This document shows positions 37,685-47,392 of a DNA stretch of 64,000 bases, piece after piece. Under the pieces are notes generated by a model. That model saw nothing but the letters and a program-made list of their open reading frames with translations, ran no database searches and had not been told where the DNA came from. The position numbers and the translations under genes are program-made. The DNA lies in contig NZ_FOQC01000001.1 in the NCBI RefSeq assembly GCF_900113645.1, positions 123,103 to 187,102 on the forward strand, given 5' to 3'. Each line of letters begins with the position of its first letter. Positions within the stretch are counted from its first letter, which is position 1. This DNA is from Trichococcus flocculiformis (GTDB lineage Bacteria; Bacillota; Bacilli; Lactobacillales; Aerococcaceae).

Positions 37685-38356
37685 CTATTCGATTTCGCCT
37701 TCATCAGCATCATTGTAGGCTGGAGAAATCGGACGCTCCACATAATCCTCTTCGCCGATTTCAAAGACAACACGGCCGTTCATCACGTCCGTAAGGGAGC
37801 TCTGAAATTGACTGATGTCTTCAGAAGGGATTCCGCACAAGAAACAAACTTGGTCGGTGTATTGTGCCTCAATCAGCGTGTACGCCGATTGCGCCAAGTA
37901 ATTCTCTAATTTTCCGGATGCGGAATAGGAAACGATGCAGCCGACTTTAGTCTGGAGGCTGCGGACAACGATACCGATGTCCTTCAAGGCCGTCGATACC
38001 GATCGGCTGTAGGCACGGATCAATCCGCCCGCACCCAATTTTGTCCCGCCGAAATAACGGGTGACGACCGCAGCGACGTAACGCAAATCATTTTTCTTGA
38101 GTACTTCCAGCATCGGGACACCAGCTGTTCCGGATGGCTCGCCGTCGTCATGGGCGCGTTGGATTTCGTTCTGGTCGCCGATCAGGTATGCGGAACAGTT
38201 ATGCGTTGCTTTCCAATGCTCTTTTTTGACGGCTTGGATGAATGCTTTGGCCTCGTCCTCGGAATGGACGCGTTTAAGGCTGCAGATGAAGCGTGAACCC
38301 TTGATGACGATCTCGGAAACGCCGCTCTTTGCGATAGTGTGATACGTTGTCAGCAT
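37685..38356 (-). CDS. YigZ/IMPACT family protein (YvyE-like)
   Basis: A protein of 223 residues. KGSRFICSL.RV near the N-terminus, HNCSAYLIGD, RAHDDGEPSGTAGVPMLEVL, and VTRYFGGTKLGAGGLIRAYS are the IMPACT/UPF0029 motifs; the C-terminal DUF1949 ferredoxin-like part follows. GGAGGATAATAGCT precedes the ATG. The family is related to eukaryotic IMPACT; the bacterial role is unclear. Confidence 0.94.
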   Translation of the reverse strand: MLTTYHTIAKSGVSEIVIKGSRFICSLKRVHSEDEAKAFIQAVKKEHWKATHNCSAYLIGDQNEIQRAHDDGEPSGTAGVPMLEVLKKNDLRYVAAVVTRYFGGTKLGAGGLIRAYSRSVSTALKDIGIVVRSLQTKVGCIVSYSASGKLENYLAQSAYTLIEAQYTDQVCFLCGIPSEDISQFQSSLTDVMNGRVVFEIGEEDYVERPISPAYNDADEGEIE

Positions 38357-38517
38357 AGCTATTATCCTCCAATAAGTTATTCAGTCCCATTTTACCACAG
38401 CAGCGGTAGGATGACAGCGCACGAACAAGGAAAGGGACTTTCCGAACATTTCCATTTGTGGTATTGTTAAAAGGAATAGACCAAACGGCCCCAGAGGTCG
38501 ATGGAAAGGTGATCTGC

Positions 38518-40011
38518 GTGAAAGTTACAGATTTAATCGATGTACTCAAAATGAAGAAACTTATCGGGAACTTGGATCCCGAATTGAATATTGGAAAAAT
38601 CAGTCAGGACTCCCGTGATATCCAATCAGGGGATCTGTTTATCTGCATCGACGGGACGCAAGTGGATGGCCACAATTACGTAGAGACAGCGGTCGCCAAC
38701 GGTGCGGGTGTGATTGTTGCCCACAAGGATATTCAAAAAGCGGCAGCGAATGTCCCGGTTGTCTATGTTCCGGATACGGGTAAAGCGATGAGTCTGCTTG
38801 CGAATCACTTTTATGGTTATCCGAGTGAATCGATGAAAGTCATCGGCGTCACAGGGACAAACGGAAAGACGACAGTCACGTACCTTGTGGAAGCAATCCT
38901 TAAGGCGATGGACAAAAAAACCGGGTTGATGGGCACCATCGAAATGCATATCGGTGACGAGGTGCACAAAACGAAAAATACGACGCCCGACAGCATCACG
39001 ATGCAAAAAGCCCTGCACCTCATGACAGAGCGGGAAACGGAATACTTCACTCTGGAACTGTCCTCGATCGCTTTGGAAATGGGCAGAGCATGGGGGCTGG
39101 ACCTGGATGTCGCCGTCATGACCAACCTGACGCATGAACATATGGAATTCCATCACACGATGGCAGCTTATGCCGAAGCGAAAAAGTTGCTCTTCTCGCA
39201 ACTGGGCAACGGCCGCAAAAACGGACGGACGAAAGCGGCGATACTGAATGCAGATGATGAAACGATCCACAGCTATCGCATCGCTACGGCGGCGGAAGTC
39301 ATTTCTTATAGCGTGAAGGATGAGACAGCTGATTTCTTCGCGACGGATATCACCTACAGCCGCACCCAGACCCGCTTTAATCTGGTCGTCAATGGGGAGC
39401 GCTATCCGGTCGTAACGAATCTGGTGGGACTTTATAATGTCTCCAACACCTTGGCTGCGTTGGCGGCGGTCTATGCTTTAGGCATTCCTTTGGAGGATGC
39501 TACAAAAGCGGTGACGTCATTGGCTGGCGTAATAGGCAGGCTGGAAATCGTTCCTGGCGCGAATGACATCGGTGTCTATGTCGATTTTGCCCATTCGCCC
39601 GATGCGATGGAAAAAGTATTGGGCGTGGTGCGCGAATTCACGCAAGGAAGGGTCATTTCCGTTTTCGGCGGTGCAGGAGAACGGGAGCATGAAAAACGTC
39701 CGATTATGGCTCGCATCGGTACGGAACTCTCGGACTATGTGATCCTGACGACGGACGATACCGGGAAAGAACCGCAGGAACAAATCATCGCGATGATGCT
39801 GGCCGGCATCGAAAAGGACAATTATGAATACATCGAAAACCGCAAGGAAGCCATCCAACATGCCATCGCCATCGCAGAACCGGGAGATACGGTCATCCTG
39901 TTGGGACGTGGACATGAGGCTGACTACAACGATAGAGGCACAATGATCCGCCTGTTGGACAGTGAAGTGGCGGCTGAAGCGATTGAATTGCGCAATGAGC
40001 AGAAAGTTTGA
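38518..40011 (+). CDS. murE: MurE-family UDP-N-acetylmuramyl-tripeptide synthetase
   Basis: A protein of 497 residues with a GTG start at 38518 behind AAAGGTGATC. N-terminal domain with ISQDSRDIQSGDLFI; ATP site GVTGTNGKTTVTYLVE; TTPDSITMQ; central LELSSIALEMGRA; C-terminal VDFAHSPDAMEKVL and VFGGAGEREHEKRP. It adds the third amino acid to UDP-MurNAc-Ala-Glu. At the place where DAP-type MurE has DNPR and lysine types often have DNPA, this protein reads TTDDTGKEP, so the amino acid is not predictable from that motif. It may be a MurE paralogue. Confidence 0.87.
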   Translation: MKVTDLIDVLKMKKLIGNLDPELNIGKISQDSRDIQSGDLFICIDGTQVDGHNYVETAVANGAGVIVAHKDIQKAAANVPVVYVPDTGKAMSLLANHFYGYPSESMKVIGVTGTNGKTTVTYLVEAILKAMDKKTGLMGTIEMHIGDEVHKTKNTTPDSITMQKALHLMTERETEYFTLELSSIALEMGRAWGLDLDVAVMTNLTHEHMEFHHTMAAYAEAKKLLFSQLGNGRKNGRTKAAILNADDETIHSYRIATAAEVISYSVKDETADFFATDITYSRTQTRFNLVVNGERYPVVTNLVGLYNVSNTLAALAAVYALGIPLEDATKAVTSLAGVIGRLEIVPGANDIGVYVDFAHSPDAMEKVLGVVREFTQGRVISVFGGAGEREHEKRPIMARIGTELSDYVILTTDDTGKEPQEQIIAMMLAGIEKDNYEYIENRKEAIQHAIAIAEPGDTVILLGRGHEADYNDRGTMIRLLDSEVAAEAIELRNEQKV

Positions 40012-40018
40012 GGATTCT

Positions 40019-40885
40019 ATGAAAATTGCAGTAGTTACGGACAGTACCGCATATTTGACGGCTGAAACACGCCAACAGCACCATATTCACATGCTGCCGT
40101 TAGTCGTGAATATTGGAGCAAAATCGTATCAGGAAGAAATAGATTTGGCTGCAGAGGACTTCTACTCCTTGATGAAATCTGCTGAAGATTTCCCGAAAAG
40201 TTCTCAACCCGCAGTGGGTGCCATGCATCAGCTGTATGAAGAATTGGCAAAGGAACATGATGCAATCATCAGCATCCATCTTTCAAGCGGCATCAGTGGC
40301 ACATACCAGAATGCTGCTGCTTTAAGCAGGGAATACCCTGAATTCAACATTCACCCTTTTGATTCTGAAATCAGTTGCTATGTGCAGGCAAGATTCGTTT
40401 TGGAGGCAGCAAGGCTGGCGGCTGTCGGTATCGGACCGGAGCAGATCATGGCGCGTTTAGAACATATGAAGAAACGTTCCCGTGCTTATTTTATGGTGGA
40501 CGATCTGATGAACCTGCAACGTGGTGGCAGGCTTTCGGGTGGAGCGGCCGTCATCGGTTCCATCATGAAAATCAAGCCAGTGCTGCATTTTTCTGACAAA
40601 AAGATAGTTGTTTTCGAAAAAATCAGAACCAATGCACGGGCATTGCGAAGGATAGAAGAACTTTTGGGTCAAGCGGCTTCAAAGGCTGATTATCCGATTA
40701 TCGCAACTGTCATCCATGGGAATATTCCCGAAAAGGGGCAGGCTTGGTTGGAACACCTCCAGCAAGAGTTTCCGGATATCCGGTTTGAATTGAGTTATTT
40801 CGGTCCAGTCATCGGGACGCACTTAGGTGAAGGCGCGCTGGGGTTGACCTGGACGGAAGATACCGAATTGAGCTATCCGATATAA
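40019..40885 (+). CDS. DegV family fatty-acid-binding protein
   Basis: A protein of 288 residues started at the ATG at 40019 (MKIAVVTDSTAYLT) behind GAGG. VTDSTAYL, SSQPAVGAM, SIHLSSGISGTYQNA and the terminal GPVIGTHLGEGALGLTW are DegV (EDD fold) motifs. DegV/FakB proteins present fatty acids to FakA kinase, so it could be a FakB-type subunit; no FakA gene is in the window. It begins 7 bases after murE. Confidence 0.94.
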   Translation: MKIAVVTDSTAYLTAETRQQHHIHMLPLVVNIGAKSYQEEIDLAAEDFYSLMKSAEDFPKSSQPAVGAMHQLYEELAKEHDAIISIHLSSGISGTYQNAAALSREYPEFNIHPFDSEISCYVQARFVLEAARLAAVGIGPEQIMARLEHMKKRSRAYFMVDDLMNLQRGGRLSGGAAVIGSIMKIKPVLHFSDKKIVVFEKIRTNARALRRIEELLGQAASKADYPIIATVIHGNIPEKGQAWLEHLQQEFPDIRFELSYFGPVIGTHLGEGALGLTWTEDTELSYPI

Positions 40886-40922
40886 GCAACAAATAGGTGC
40901 GGCAATCACACATTCATTCGGG

Positions 40923-40960
40923 AGGAAGGGCCAATAAGGTTCTGTCCTTCCTGTTTTTTT
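40923..40960 (+). terminator. Intrinsic terminator after degV
   Basis: AGGAAGG (40923-40929) pairs with CCTTCCT (40946-40952), followed by TTTTTTT at 40954-40960. Confidence 0.85.
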
Positions 40961-40985
40961 ACAAAGCGGATAGCGGGGTGCAGTC

Positions 40986-41585
40986 GTGAAGGTATTCATC
41001 GGTGTCAAATTGCCTAGTGCCGTCAAAAAACAGTTGGTTGATTTCCAGAAGGAAGTGATCCGCGCCAGCATCAAAGGGTCATTCACGGATCCAAACAACT
41101 TCCACTTGACGATGCGGTTCATCGGGGAAGTGGACCCGGATCAGAGAAGTGCAATCGAAACGGGGCTGGCTCGCTGCGCTGAAAGTCAGCTGCCATTCTT
41201 GGTTGAAACGAATGGTCTGGGTTACTTTTCCAAAAGAAACAAGTGGATCGTCTGGCTGGGCACCAAAGAAAACAGCCGACTCCAGCAGCTCTACGAACAG
41301 CTGAACGATTCCTTGCTGGGGCAAAAAGTAGCAATGGCTGATGAGGTGGCGTTCATTCCGCACCTCACGCTCGGCCGGGGGATTGTATTGTGGCAAGAGT
41401 GGGAAGAGCTCAGCAAAGTTCCGCTGCCCCCGGATCAAAAAATAACCGTCGCTGCGCTGACGCTATTCGAAAGTGTTCGGCTGGACGGAAAACTTGTTTA
41501 CCGCCCAATCGCTGATTTTCCTTTCGCCGGACAAGCTGCAGCAACTGACCGGATCGATTCCCGAGAGGAAACTGAAAAATCCTAA
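40986..41585 (+). CDS. thpR: RNA 2',3'-cyclic phosphodiesterase ThpR (LigT)
   Basis: A protein of 199 residues with a GTG start at 40986. The two HxT motifs of the 2H phosphoesterases are FHLTMRFIG and PHLTLGR. It opens 2',3'-cyclic phosphates at RNA ends; the true substrate in bacteria is open. An A/R-rich tail of about 20 residues follows the core. It lies upstream of comFA. Confidence 0.94.
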   Translation: MKVFIGVKLPSAVKKQLVDFQKEVIRASIKGSFTDPNNFHLTMRFIGEVDPDQRSAIETGLARCAESQLPFLVETNGLGYFSKRNKWIVWLGTKENSRLQQLYEQLNDSLLGQKVAMADEVAFIPHLTLGRGIVLWQEWEELSKVPLPPDQKITVAALTLFESVRLDGKLVYRPIADFPFAGQAAATDRIDSREETEKS

Positions 41586-41630
41586 GCCGTTCCATTTCGC
41601 CGATCAGCGGAAGCGGAGCGGCTTTTTCTG
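41584..41630 (+). terminator. Likely terminator after thpR
   Basis: AAGCCG.TCC pairs with GGA.CGGCTT with inner TCGC/GCGG pairing, followed by TTTCT. Imperfect but well placed. Confidence 0.6.
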
Positions 41631-41665
41631 CGTATGTTAATAAGGAAAGCGAAAGGGAGGATGAT

Positions 41666-43036
41666 ATGGACGGGAAGGAACTTTACGGCAGGGAATTGAC
41701 GAGGAGCGAGTGCCGCAACGCCGAAGAAGCGCTGTTGATCCTGGCCGAGAAACGCCCCGGATTGACCAGCGCGAACGGGAAACGGATATGCAATCGCTGC
41801 GGAAACCAGGACCGGAAAAAAATGCTGGCCGCGCCTTGCGCTTGCGGCACTACTTGTTTTTACTGCTTGAGCTGCCTGAACATGGGAAAAATCAAAAGCT
41901 GCACAGTGCTCCATCATCTGCCGGAAATCAATGCTTTTGAACGGCCCATTGAGCCGATTCTGCAATGGCAGGGCCAATTGTCATCGGAACAGCAACGTGC
42001 ATCGGAAGAAATCGTAGAAACGGTCCAGGCTGAAGAGACACGACTGATCTGGGCCGTCGCTGGTGCCGGAAAGACTGAGATGATTTTTGAGGGGATTGCA
42101 GCCTGCCTGCGCAAAGGTGGTAGAGTCTGTCTTGCCTCCCCGCGCGTGGATGTTTGTTTGGAACTGGCACCCCGGATCAAGCAGGCATTCCCGGCCGTTC
42201 CGATGGCCTTGCTGTACGGAGGCAATGAGGATGGTTACAGCTATACGCCGCTCGTCATCGCCACGACCCATCAACTGCTGCGCTTCCGCGAAGCGTTCGA
42301 CCTACTGATCATCGATGAGATCGATTCCTTCCCGTATCACGATGATTTGGGCCTGCAGTTCGGGGCGCAAAAGTCCAGAAAAAAAGCGAGTGCGCTGATT
42401 TATTTGACTGCGACGCCTTCACAGATGATGCAAAACGACATCAAGCGAGACAAGTTGGCGGCGACAGTCTTGCCGGCGCGTTATCACGGCTTTGCATTGC
42501 CCGAACCGGAGTGTCTGTGGATCGGAGATTGGCGCAAGGCCATCAGTAAGAAGAAAATGGCCCCTTTCCTTAAGCTTATCCGCAGGCAACTCCAAACGGA
42601 CAGGCGCTTTCTGCTGTTTTTGCCGCACATCCAGCTGATGGAAGAACTGGACGGTTGGCTGCGGGAGCTTTTTCCGGACAAGCAATTCACTTGCGTTTCG
42701 GCGAGCGACCCTGACCGCGAGGAAAAAGTAAAGAAGATGCGGGCCGAGGAATATGATTTTTTGATGACGACGACCATTTTGGAGCGCGGGGTGACCTTCA
42801 GGGATATCGATGTCATCGTGCTTGGAGCGGAAGATCGGGTCTTTACGGAAGCTTCGTTGGTGCAGATTGCCGGCAGGGCAGGCAGGCACAAAGATTATCC
42901 GACAGGCTGGGTCTGTTTTGCCCACTACGGTGAAACGAAAGCAATCCAGGGGGCGGTCCGTCAAATCCGCATGATGAACAGGGACGCAGGAAGAAGGGGG
43001 CTGCTGAATGGGACAATGTCTCTTCTGCCAAAATGA
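41666..43036 (+). CDS. comFA: ComFA, DEAD/DEAH-box DNA helicase of competence
   Basis: A protein of 456 residues. A four-cysteine zinc module (CNRC at about 33-36 and CxCG..CFYCLSC at about 50-63) precedes the helicase core with Walker A AVAGAGKTEM, DEID box IIDEIDSFP, TATPS, and IQIAGRAGRH-type motif VI. ComFA is a cytoplasmic-side motor that pulls incoming DNA through the uptake channel with ComFC. It overlaps comFC by 29 bases. Confidence 0.96.
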   Translation: MDGKELYGRELTRSECRNAEEALLILAEKRPGLTSANGKRICNRCGNQDRKKMLAAPCACGTTCFYCLSCLNMGKIKSCTVLHHLPEINAFERPIEPILQWQGQLSSEQQRASEEIVETVQAEETRLIWAVAGAGKTEMIFEGIAACLRKGGRVCLASPRVDVCLELAPRIKQAFPAVPMALLYGGNEDGYSYTPLVIATTHQLLRFREAFDLLIIDEIDSFPYHDDLGLQFGAQKSRKKASALIYLTATPSQMMQNDIKRDKLAATVLPARYHGFALPEPECLWIGDWRKAISKKKMAPFLKLIRRQLQTDRRFLLFLPHIQLMEELDGWLRELFPDKQFTCVSASDPDREEKVKKMRAEEYDFLMTTTILERGVTFRDIDVIVLGAEDRVFTEASLVQIAGRAGRHKDYPTGWVCFAHYGETKAIQGAVRQIRMMNRDAGRRGLLNGTMSLLPK

Positions 43037-43700
43037 GATCCGGGAAGTATTGACGCTTCAAGAACTTTTCGGTTTCGGGAAAAAGAATCGCGGAAGGGTC
43101 TGTAGATCCTGCGAGGAAAAATTGCCGCGTTTAGCCGGGCAAACCGTATGTCCGGGCTGTATGCGGCCGCAAGCATCATCCGTGGACCTGTGCGAGGACT
43201 GCCGAAGATGGCGCAGCTGCTATCCGGAGCTGACGATTGCGCATCATGCCTGCTATGCCTATACAGGCATCGTGAAGGACTGGCTGCAACGCTACAAGTT
43301 CCAGGGCGATTATCGTCTTGCCGGTGCCTTCACGAATGATCTGCAGGCCCTCCAACGTACGCATCCCCAAGCGCTATTCCTGCCGCTGCCGATTTCAATC
43401 GCCAGTTATGAGGAGAGGGGCTTCAACCAATGCGAGGAGCTGCTGAAACAAGCAGGCATCCGCTGCGTACAATTCTTGGGAAACCAACATGCCGGTGAAA
43501 AGCAATCCGAAAAAAACAGACAGGAACGTCTATTGACGATGCAACCATTTTTATTGCTGGAGGGGTACGAAAAATATCTCCAGCAGGAAATTATCCTTTT
43601 TGATGACGTCTATACTACCGGAAGAACGCTCTACCACGCGAAAATACTCCTGCACAGGCATGGATTCAGAATGGTCCGTTCAACTACGATTGCAAGATAA
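43008..43700 (+). CDS. comFC: ComFC, phosphoribosyltransferase-like competence protein
   Basis: A protein of 230 residues. N-terminal zinc ribbon with CLFC..CRSC and CPGC..CEDC pairs; C-terminal PRTase fold with ILFDDVYTTGRT as the PRPP-binding motif and LPLPIS/YEERGFNQCEELL typical of the ComF family. It is needed for DNA uptake; enzymatic activity is not established. It shares its start with the end of comFA. Confidence 0.96.
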   Translation: MGQCLFCQNEIREVLTLQELFGFGKKNRGRVCRSCEEKLPRLAGQTVCPGCMRPQASSVDLCEDCRRWRSCYPELTIAHHACYAYTGIVKDWLQRYKFQGDYRLAGAFTNDLQALQRTHPQALFLPLPISIASYEERGFNQCEELLKQAGIRCVQFLGNQHAGEKQSEKNRQERLLTMQPFLLLEGYEKYLQQEIILFDDVYTTGRTLYHAKILLHRHGFRMVRSTTIAR

Positions 43701-43713
43701 TAAATCATAAACG

Positions 43714-43742
43714 TTGAAATGTTAAGGCGCTTACATTATAAT
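43714..43742 (+). promoter_or_regulatory. SigA promoter of hpf
   Basis: TTGAAA (43714-43719), 17-base spacer, TATAAT (43737-43742): a near-consensus promoter just past the comFC stop. The leader to hpf (43743-43826) contains the hairpins CCCTATG.CATAGG and CTGACG-ATG-CGTCAG. Confidence 0.8.
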
Positions 43743-43826
43743 GAAGTTAAAGAAACCCCCTATGAGTGGTCCATAGGCGAGGGTTGTCTTTATCTGACGA
43801 TGCGTCAGACGAAAGGAGAGAGTGCT

Positions 43827-44384
43827 ATGTTTAAGTATAATGTCCGAGGAGAAAATATTGAGGTTACAGAACCGATCCGCAGCTACGCCGAGAAAAAATT
43901 AGGCAGACTGGAAAAATACTTTGGGAACGTGCCTGAAACAACAGCGCATGTCAACTTGAAAGTATATCCATTCCCAGCCGAAAAATCTGCTAAGGTGGAA
44001 GTTACGGTTCCGCTACCTTTCCTGGTTTTAAGAGCCGAAGAGACTTCTAGTGATCTATACGGAAGTATCGATTTGGTCGTGGACAAACTTGAACGCCAAG
44101 TCCGTAAGTACAAGACAAAGATTCACCGCAAATCCAGAGAGAGAGGATTTGATATCGGTAACGAGCCGAATCTGATCGAAGAAAAGATGGAAGACGATGA
44201 GAATCCACTTGAAATCGTCCGCACGAAACGTCTTTCCCTCAAACCGATGGACAGTGAAGAAGCTGTATTGCAGATGAATATGCTCGGACACAACTTCTTT
44301 ATCTTCGAAGATGCTGAAACGAACGGCACAAGTATTGTGTACCGCAGAAAAGACGGCAAATTCGGTCTGATCGAAACTGACTAA
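43827..44384 (+). CDS. hpf: Ribosome hibernation promoting factor (long form)
   Basis: A protein of 185 residues started at the ATG at 43827 (MFKYNVRGENIEVTE) with AAAGGAGAG upstream. The N-terminal domain (1-100) is the S30AE/RaiA fold; a linker leads to the C-terminal dimerisation domain (about 125-185, EIVRTKRLSLKPMDSEEAV.QMNMLGHNFFIF). The long form dimerises 70S ribosomes into 100S in stationary phase. A strong promoter precedes it and a terminator follows. Confidence 0.97.
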   Translation: MFKYNVRGENIEVTEPIRSYAEKKLGRLEKYFGNVPETTAHVNLKVYPFPAEKSAKVEVTVPLPFLVLRAEETSSDLYGSIDLVVDKLERQVRKYKTKIHRKSRERGFDIGNEPNLIEEKMEDDENPLEIVRTKRLSLKPMDSEEAVLQMNMLGHNFFIFEDAETNGTSIVYRRKDGKFGLIETD

Positions 44385-44397
44385 ATCTGAAAATAAT

Positions 44398-44430
44398 GTC
44401 CCTCGCCCATAAACGGCGGGGGACTTTTTT
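44398..44430 (+). terminator. Intrinsic terminator after hpf
   Basis: GTCCCTCGCC pairs with GGCGGGGGAC, followed by TTTTTT. Confidence 0.9.
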
Positions 44431-44543
44431 AATCTTCGAGACTGACAGCGCTATAGACCGTGTCCTTCATTCATCCGTCTGCATTGTCCAACCGCAAATC
44501 CAGCGAGCGATAGACAATACAAGCTTTTGTTGATGGTGAGTAG

Positions 44544-44572
44544 TTCACATTAATTAAAAGTAATGATAGAAT
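44544..44572 (+). promoter_or_regulatory. Likely promoter of secA
   Basis: TTCACA (44544-44549), 17 bases, TAGAAT (44567-44572), about 110 bases before secA. Confidence 0.5.
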
Positions 44573-44683
44573 AGTAGAGATATAAGAATTATTTTTGCAG
44601 CAGCAAAGAATGACCTATACACGCATACATACCCAGTAAATATGATTGCTGGAATGAAATCAGACAGCAAGAGGAGATATAGA

Positions 44684-47233
44684 ATGGCCAACTTTTTAAA
44701 GAAACTCATTGAGAATGATAAGAAAGAGCTACGTTCCTTGGAAGGAGTAGCAGATAAGGTCATTTCCTACGCGGATCGAATGGCCGCTTTGGATGATGAA
44801 GAGTTACGCGATCTGACCGAATCCTATAAGGAGCGCTACCAAAAAGGAGAGACTTTGGACGACCTTCTTCCGGAAGCGTTTGCCGTGGTCCGTGAAGGTG
44901 CAAAACGCGTCTTGGGACTGTATCCTTATAAAGTGCAGATCATGGGCGGGATCACCCTGCATAAAGGCAATATTGCCGAAATGAAGACCGGTGAAGGTAA
45001 AACCTTGACCGCAACGATGCCGGTTTACCTGAACGCCTTATCTGGCGAAGGCGTGCACGTTGTCACAGTCAATGAATATCTGGCAAGCCGTGATGCGGTC
45101 GAGATGGGCGAATTGTACCGCTTTCTGGGGTTGACTGTTGGTTTGAACACAAACGGTAAGTCATCGGAAGAAAAAAGAGAAGCCTATAATTGCGACATCA
45201 CCTACAGCACCAATAATGAATTGGGCTTCGATTATTTGAGGGACAATATGGTCGTCTATAAAAATCAAATGGTCCAGCGCCCGTTGAACTTTGCGGTCGT
45301 GGATGAAGTCGATTCGATCTTGATCGATGAAGCCCGCACACCATTGATCATTTCCGGACAAGCCGAAAAATCTACAGCACTCTATAACCGAGCCGATTTC
45401 TTCATCAAAGGATTGAAAGAGAATGAGGATTACACAATCGATTTGACATCCAAATCGATCGCGTTGACGGATGAAGGTATCGAGAAAGCTGAAAAAACAT
45501 TCCATCTGCCGAACTTGTACGATGTGGATAACACGCGTCTGGTGCACCATTTGGATCAAGCCTTGCGTGCAAACTATATCATGCTTGTGGACATCGATTA
45601 TGTGGTGGAAGACGGAAAAGTAAAAATCGTTGACCAATTCACTGGCCGGATCATGGAAGGCCGCCGTTACTCGGACGGGCTTCACCAAGCCATCGAAGCC
45701 AAGGAAAACGTCGAAATCGAAAATGAATCGAAAACGATGGCCACCATCACTTTCCAGAACTACTTCCGTATGTACAAAAAACTGTCCGGTATGACCGGTA
45801 CAGCAAAAACGGAAGAAGAAGAGTTCCGGGAAATTTACAACATGAACGTCATTTCGATTCCGACTAACAGACCGATCGTCCGTCACGACTATCCGGATTT
45901 GTTGTATCCTTCTTTGAAAAGCAAATTCAGAGCCGTTGTCGGCGACATTAAAGAACGTCACGCGAAAGGGCAGCCGATCCTTGTCGGTACCGTAGCCGTG
46001 GAAACATCCGAACTGCTTTCGCACATGTTGCGTCAAGAAAACATTCCGCACCAAGTTTTGAATGCAAAAAACCATTTCCGGGAAGCGGAAATCATCATCG
46101 GAGCCGGTCAACCCGGAGCCGTCACAATCGCCACCAACATGGCTGGTCGTGGTACCGACATCAAGCTGGGTAAAGGCGTCAAGGAATTAGGCGGTCTCTG
46201 CGTCATCGGTACCGAACGCCATGAATCACGCCGGATCGACAACCAATTGCGTGGCCGTTCCGGCCGTCAAGGGGATCCCGGCGAAACGCAATTTTACCTG
46301 TCACTGGAAGACGACTTGATGAGACGCTTCGGATCGGAACGCATCCAGCAAGTCTGGAGCAAATTGAATTTGGATGATGAAGCGGAAGATGTGGTCATCC
46401 AAAGCAAAATGCTTTCCAAACAAGTGGAATCCGCCCAAAAACGAGTGGAAGGCAATAACTATGATACCCGTAAAAACGTACTGGAATACGATGAAGTCAT
46501 GCGTGAACAGCGTGAGATCATTTATGGGCAACGTTTGGAAGTCATCAATGAAACCGAATCGTTGAAGTATGTCGTGACAGCGATGATCAAGCGTGCGATT
46601 GCGCGTGTGGTCGAAACGCATACCATCGGTGAAAAGGCGACTTGGAATCTGCAAGGCATCCGTGATTTTGCCGGAGCTGCCCTTGTGCATCCCGACAGCA
46701 TCAGTTTAGCCGAACTGGAAGGAAAATCTGCGCACGAAATCGAAGAATATTTGGTGGAACGCGCAATGGAAGTTTACAAGACAAAAGAGTCACAATTGAG
46801 TCCAGAACAAATTTTGGAATTTGAAAAAGTTGTTATCCTGCGGGTTGTCGACAGCAAATGGACCGATCACATCGACAATATGGATGAGCTGCGTCAAGGA
46901 ATCGGCTTGCGTTCATATGCACAGAACAATCCGTTGACCGAGTACCAAACCGAAGGCTATGATCGTTTCCAGGAAATGATTGCGACCATCGACTATGACG
47001 TTACCCGGATTGTGATGAAATCAGAAATTCGTCAAAATCTGCAACGCCAATCCGTAGGCCAAGGCTCGAACATCATGCCGACGCGTGAGACAGTCGCTTC
47101 CCAAACGGAGCAACAGGAACAAGCACGCAGAGCACAGATCGCGGCAATGAGGATGCAAAAACTGATGGAAATCCAAAAAGCAAAACTGGCGGCTGAAGCA
47201 GCCGAAAAACAAGAATCACAAACTGAAGAATAA
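44684..47233 (+). CDS. secA: Preprotein translocase ATPase SecA
   Basis: A protein of 849 residues started at the ATG at 44684 ([15 protein letters not shown]) behind GAGGAGATA. Walker A is [13 protein letters not shown]-type box [17 protein letters not shown]; the C-terminal helicase motifs [13 protein letters not shown] and [24 protein letters not shown] are intact. It drives protein export through SecYEG. The tail (about 800-849) is a Gln/Ala-rich helix ending in QTEE; the cysteine-rich zinc module (CxCxSG..CH) found at the end of many SecA proteins is absent. Confidence 0.98.
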   Translation: MANFLKKLIENDKKELRSLEGVADKVISYADRMAALDDEELRDLTESYKERYQKGETLDDLLPEAFAVVREGAKRVLGLYPYKVQIMGGITLHKGNIAEMKTGEGKTLTATMPVYLNALSGEGVHVVTVNEYLASRDAVEMGELYRFLGLTVGLNTNGKSSEEKREAYNCDITYSTNNELGFDYLRDNMVVYKNQMVQRPLNFAVVDEVDSILIDEARTPLIISGQAEKSTALYNRADFFIKGLKENEDYTIDLTSKSIALTDEGIEKAEKTFHLPNLYDVDNTRLVHHLDQALRANYIMLVDIDYVVEDGKVKIVDQFTGRIMEGRRYSDGLHQAIEAKENVEIENESKTMATITFQNYFRMYKKLSGMTGTAKTEEEEFREIYNMNVISIPTNRPIVRHDYPDLLYPSLKSKFRAVVGDIKERHAKGQPILVGTVAVETSELLSHMLRQENIPHQVLNAKNHFREAEIIIGAGQPGAVTIATNMAGRGTDIKLGKGVKELGGLCVIGTERHESRRIDNQLRGRSGRQGDPGETQFYLSLEDDLMRRFGSERIQQVWSKLNLDDEAEDVVIQSKMLSKQVESAQKRVEGNNYDTRKNVLEYDEVMREQREIIYGQRLEVINETESLKYVVTAMIKRAIARVVETHTIGEKATWNLQGIRDFAGAALVHPDSISLAELEGKSAHEIEEYLVERAMEVYKTKESQLSPEQILEFEKVVILRVVDSKWTDHIDNMDELRQGIGLRSYAQNNPLTEYQTEGYDRFQEMIATIDYDVTRIVMKSEIRQNLQRQSVGQGSNIMPTRETVASQTEQQEQARRAQIAAMRMQKLMEIQKAKLAAEAAEKQESQTEE

Positions 47234-47318
47234 CAGGCAGCGCATCCGCAAGAGGCATTTCAAGCAATAAAACCAAGTCAAATACAACAAACTAATCGGA
47301 TACAACGCCAATCGGGGA

Positions 47319-47371
47319 GGGTCGGGATAAAAAACAGTCGCTTGTTTTTATCCCGACCCATCCTTCTTTTG
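47319..47371 (+). terminator. Hairpin between secA and prfB
   Basis: GGGTCGGGATAAAAA.C pairs with G.TTTTTATCCCGACCC; tail ATCCTTCTTTTG. Probably a terminator. Confidence 0.75.
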
Positions 47372-47392
47372 TCGAATCTAGGAGGAAATCAA

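Noticed and set aside
43722-43738. A cre-like palindrome (TGTTAAGGCGCTTACA) in the hpf promoter
   Set aside because: The right half looks like a CcpA site, but the left half is off by one base in spacing and the central CG is displaced.
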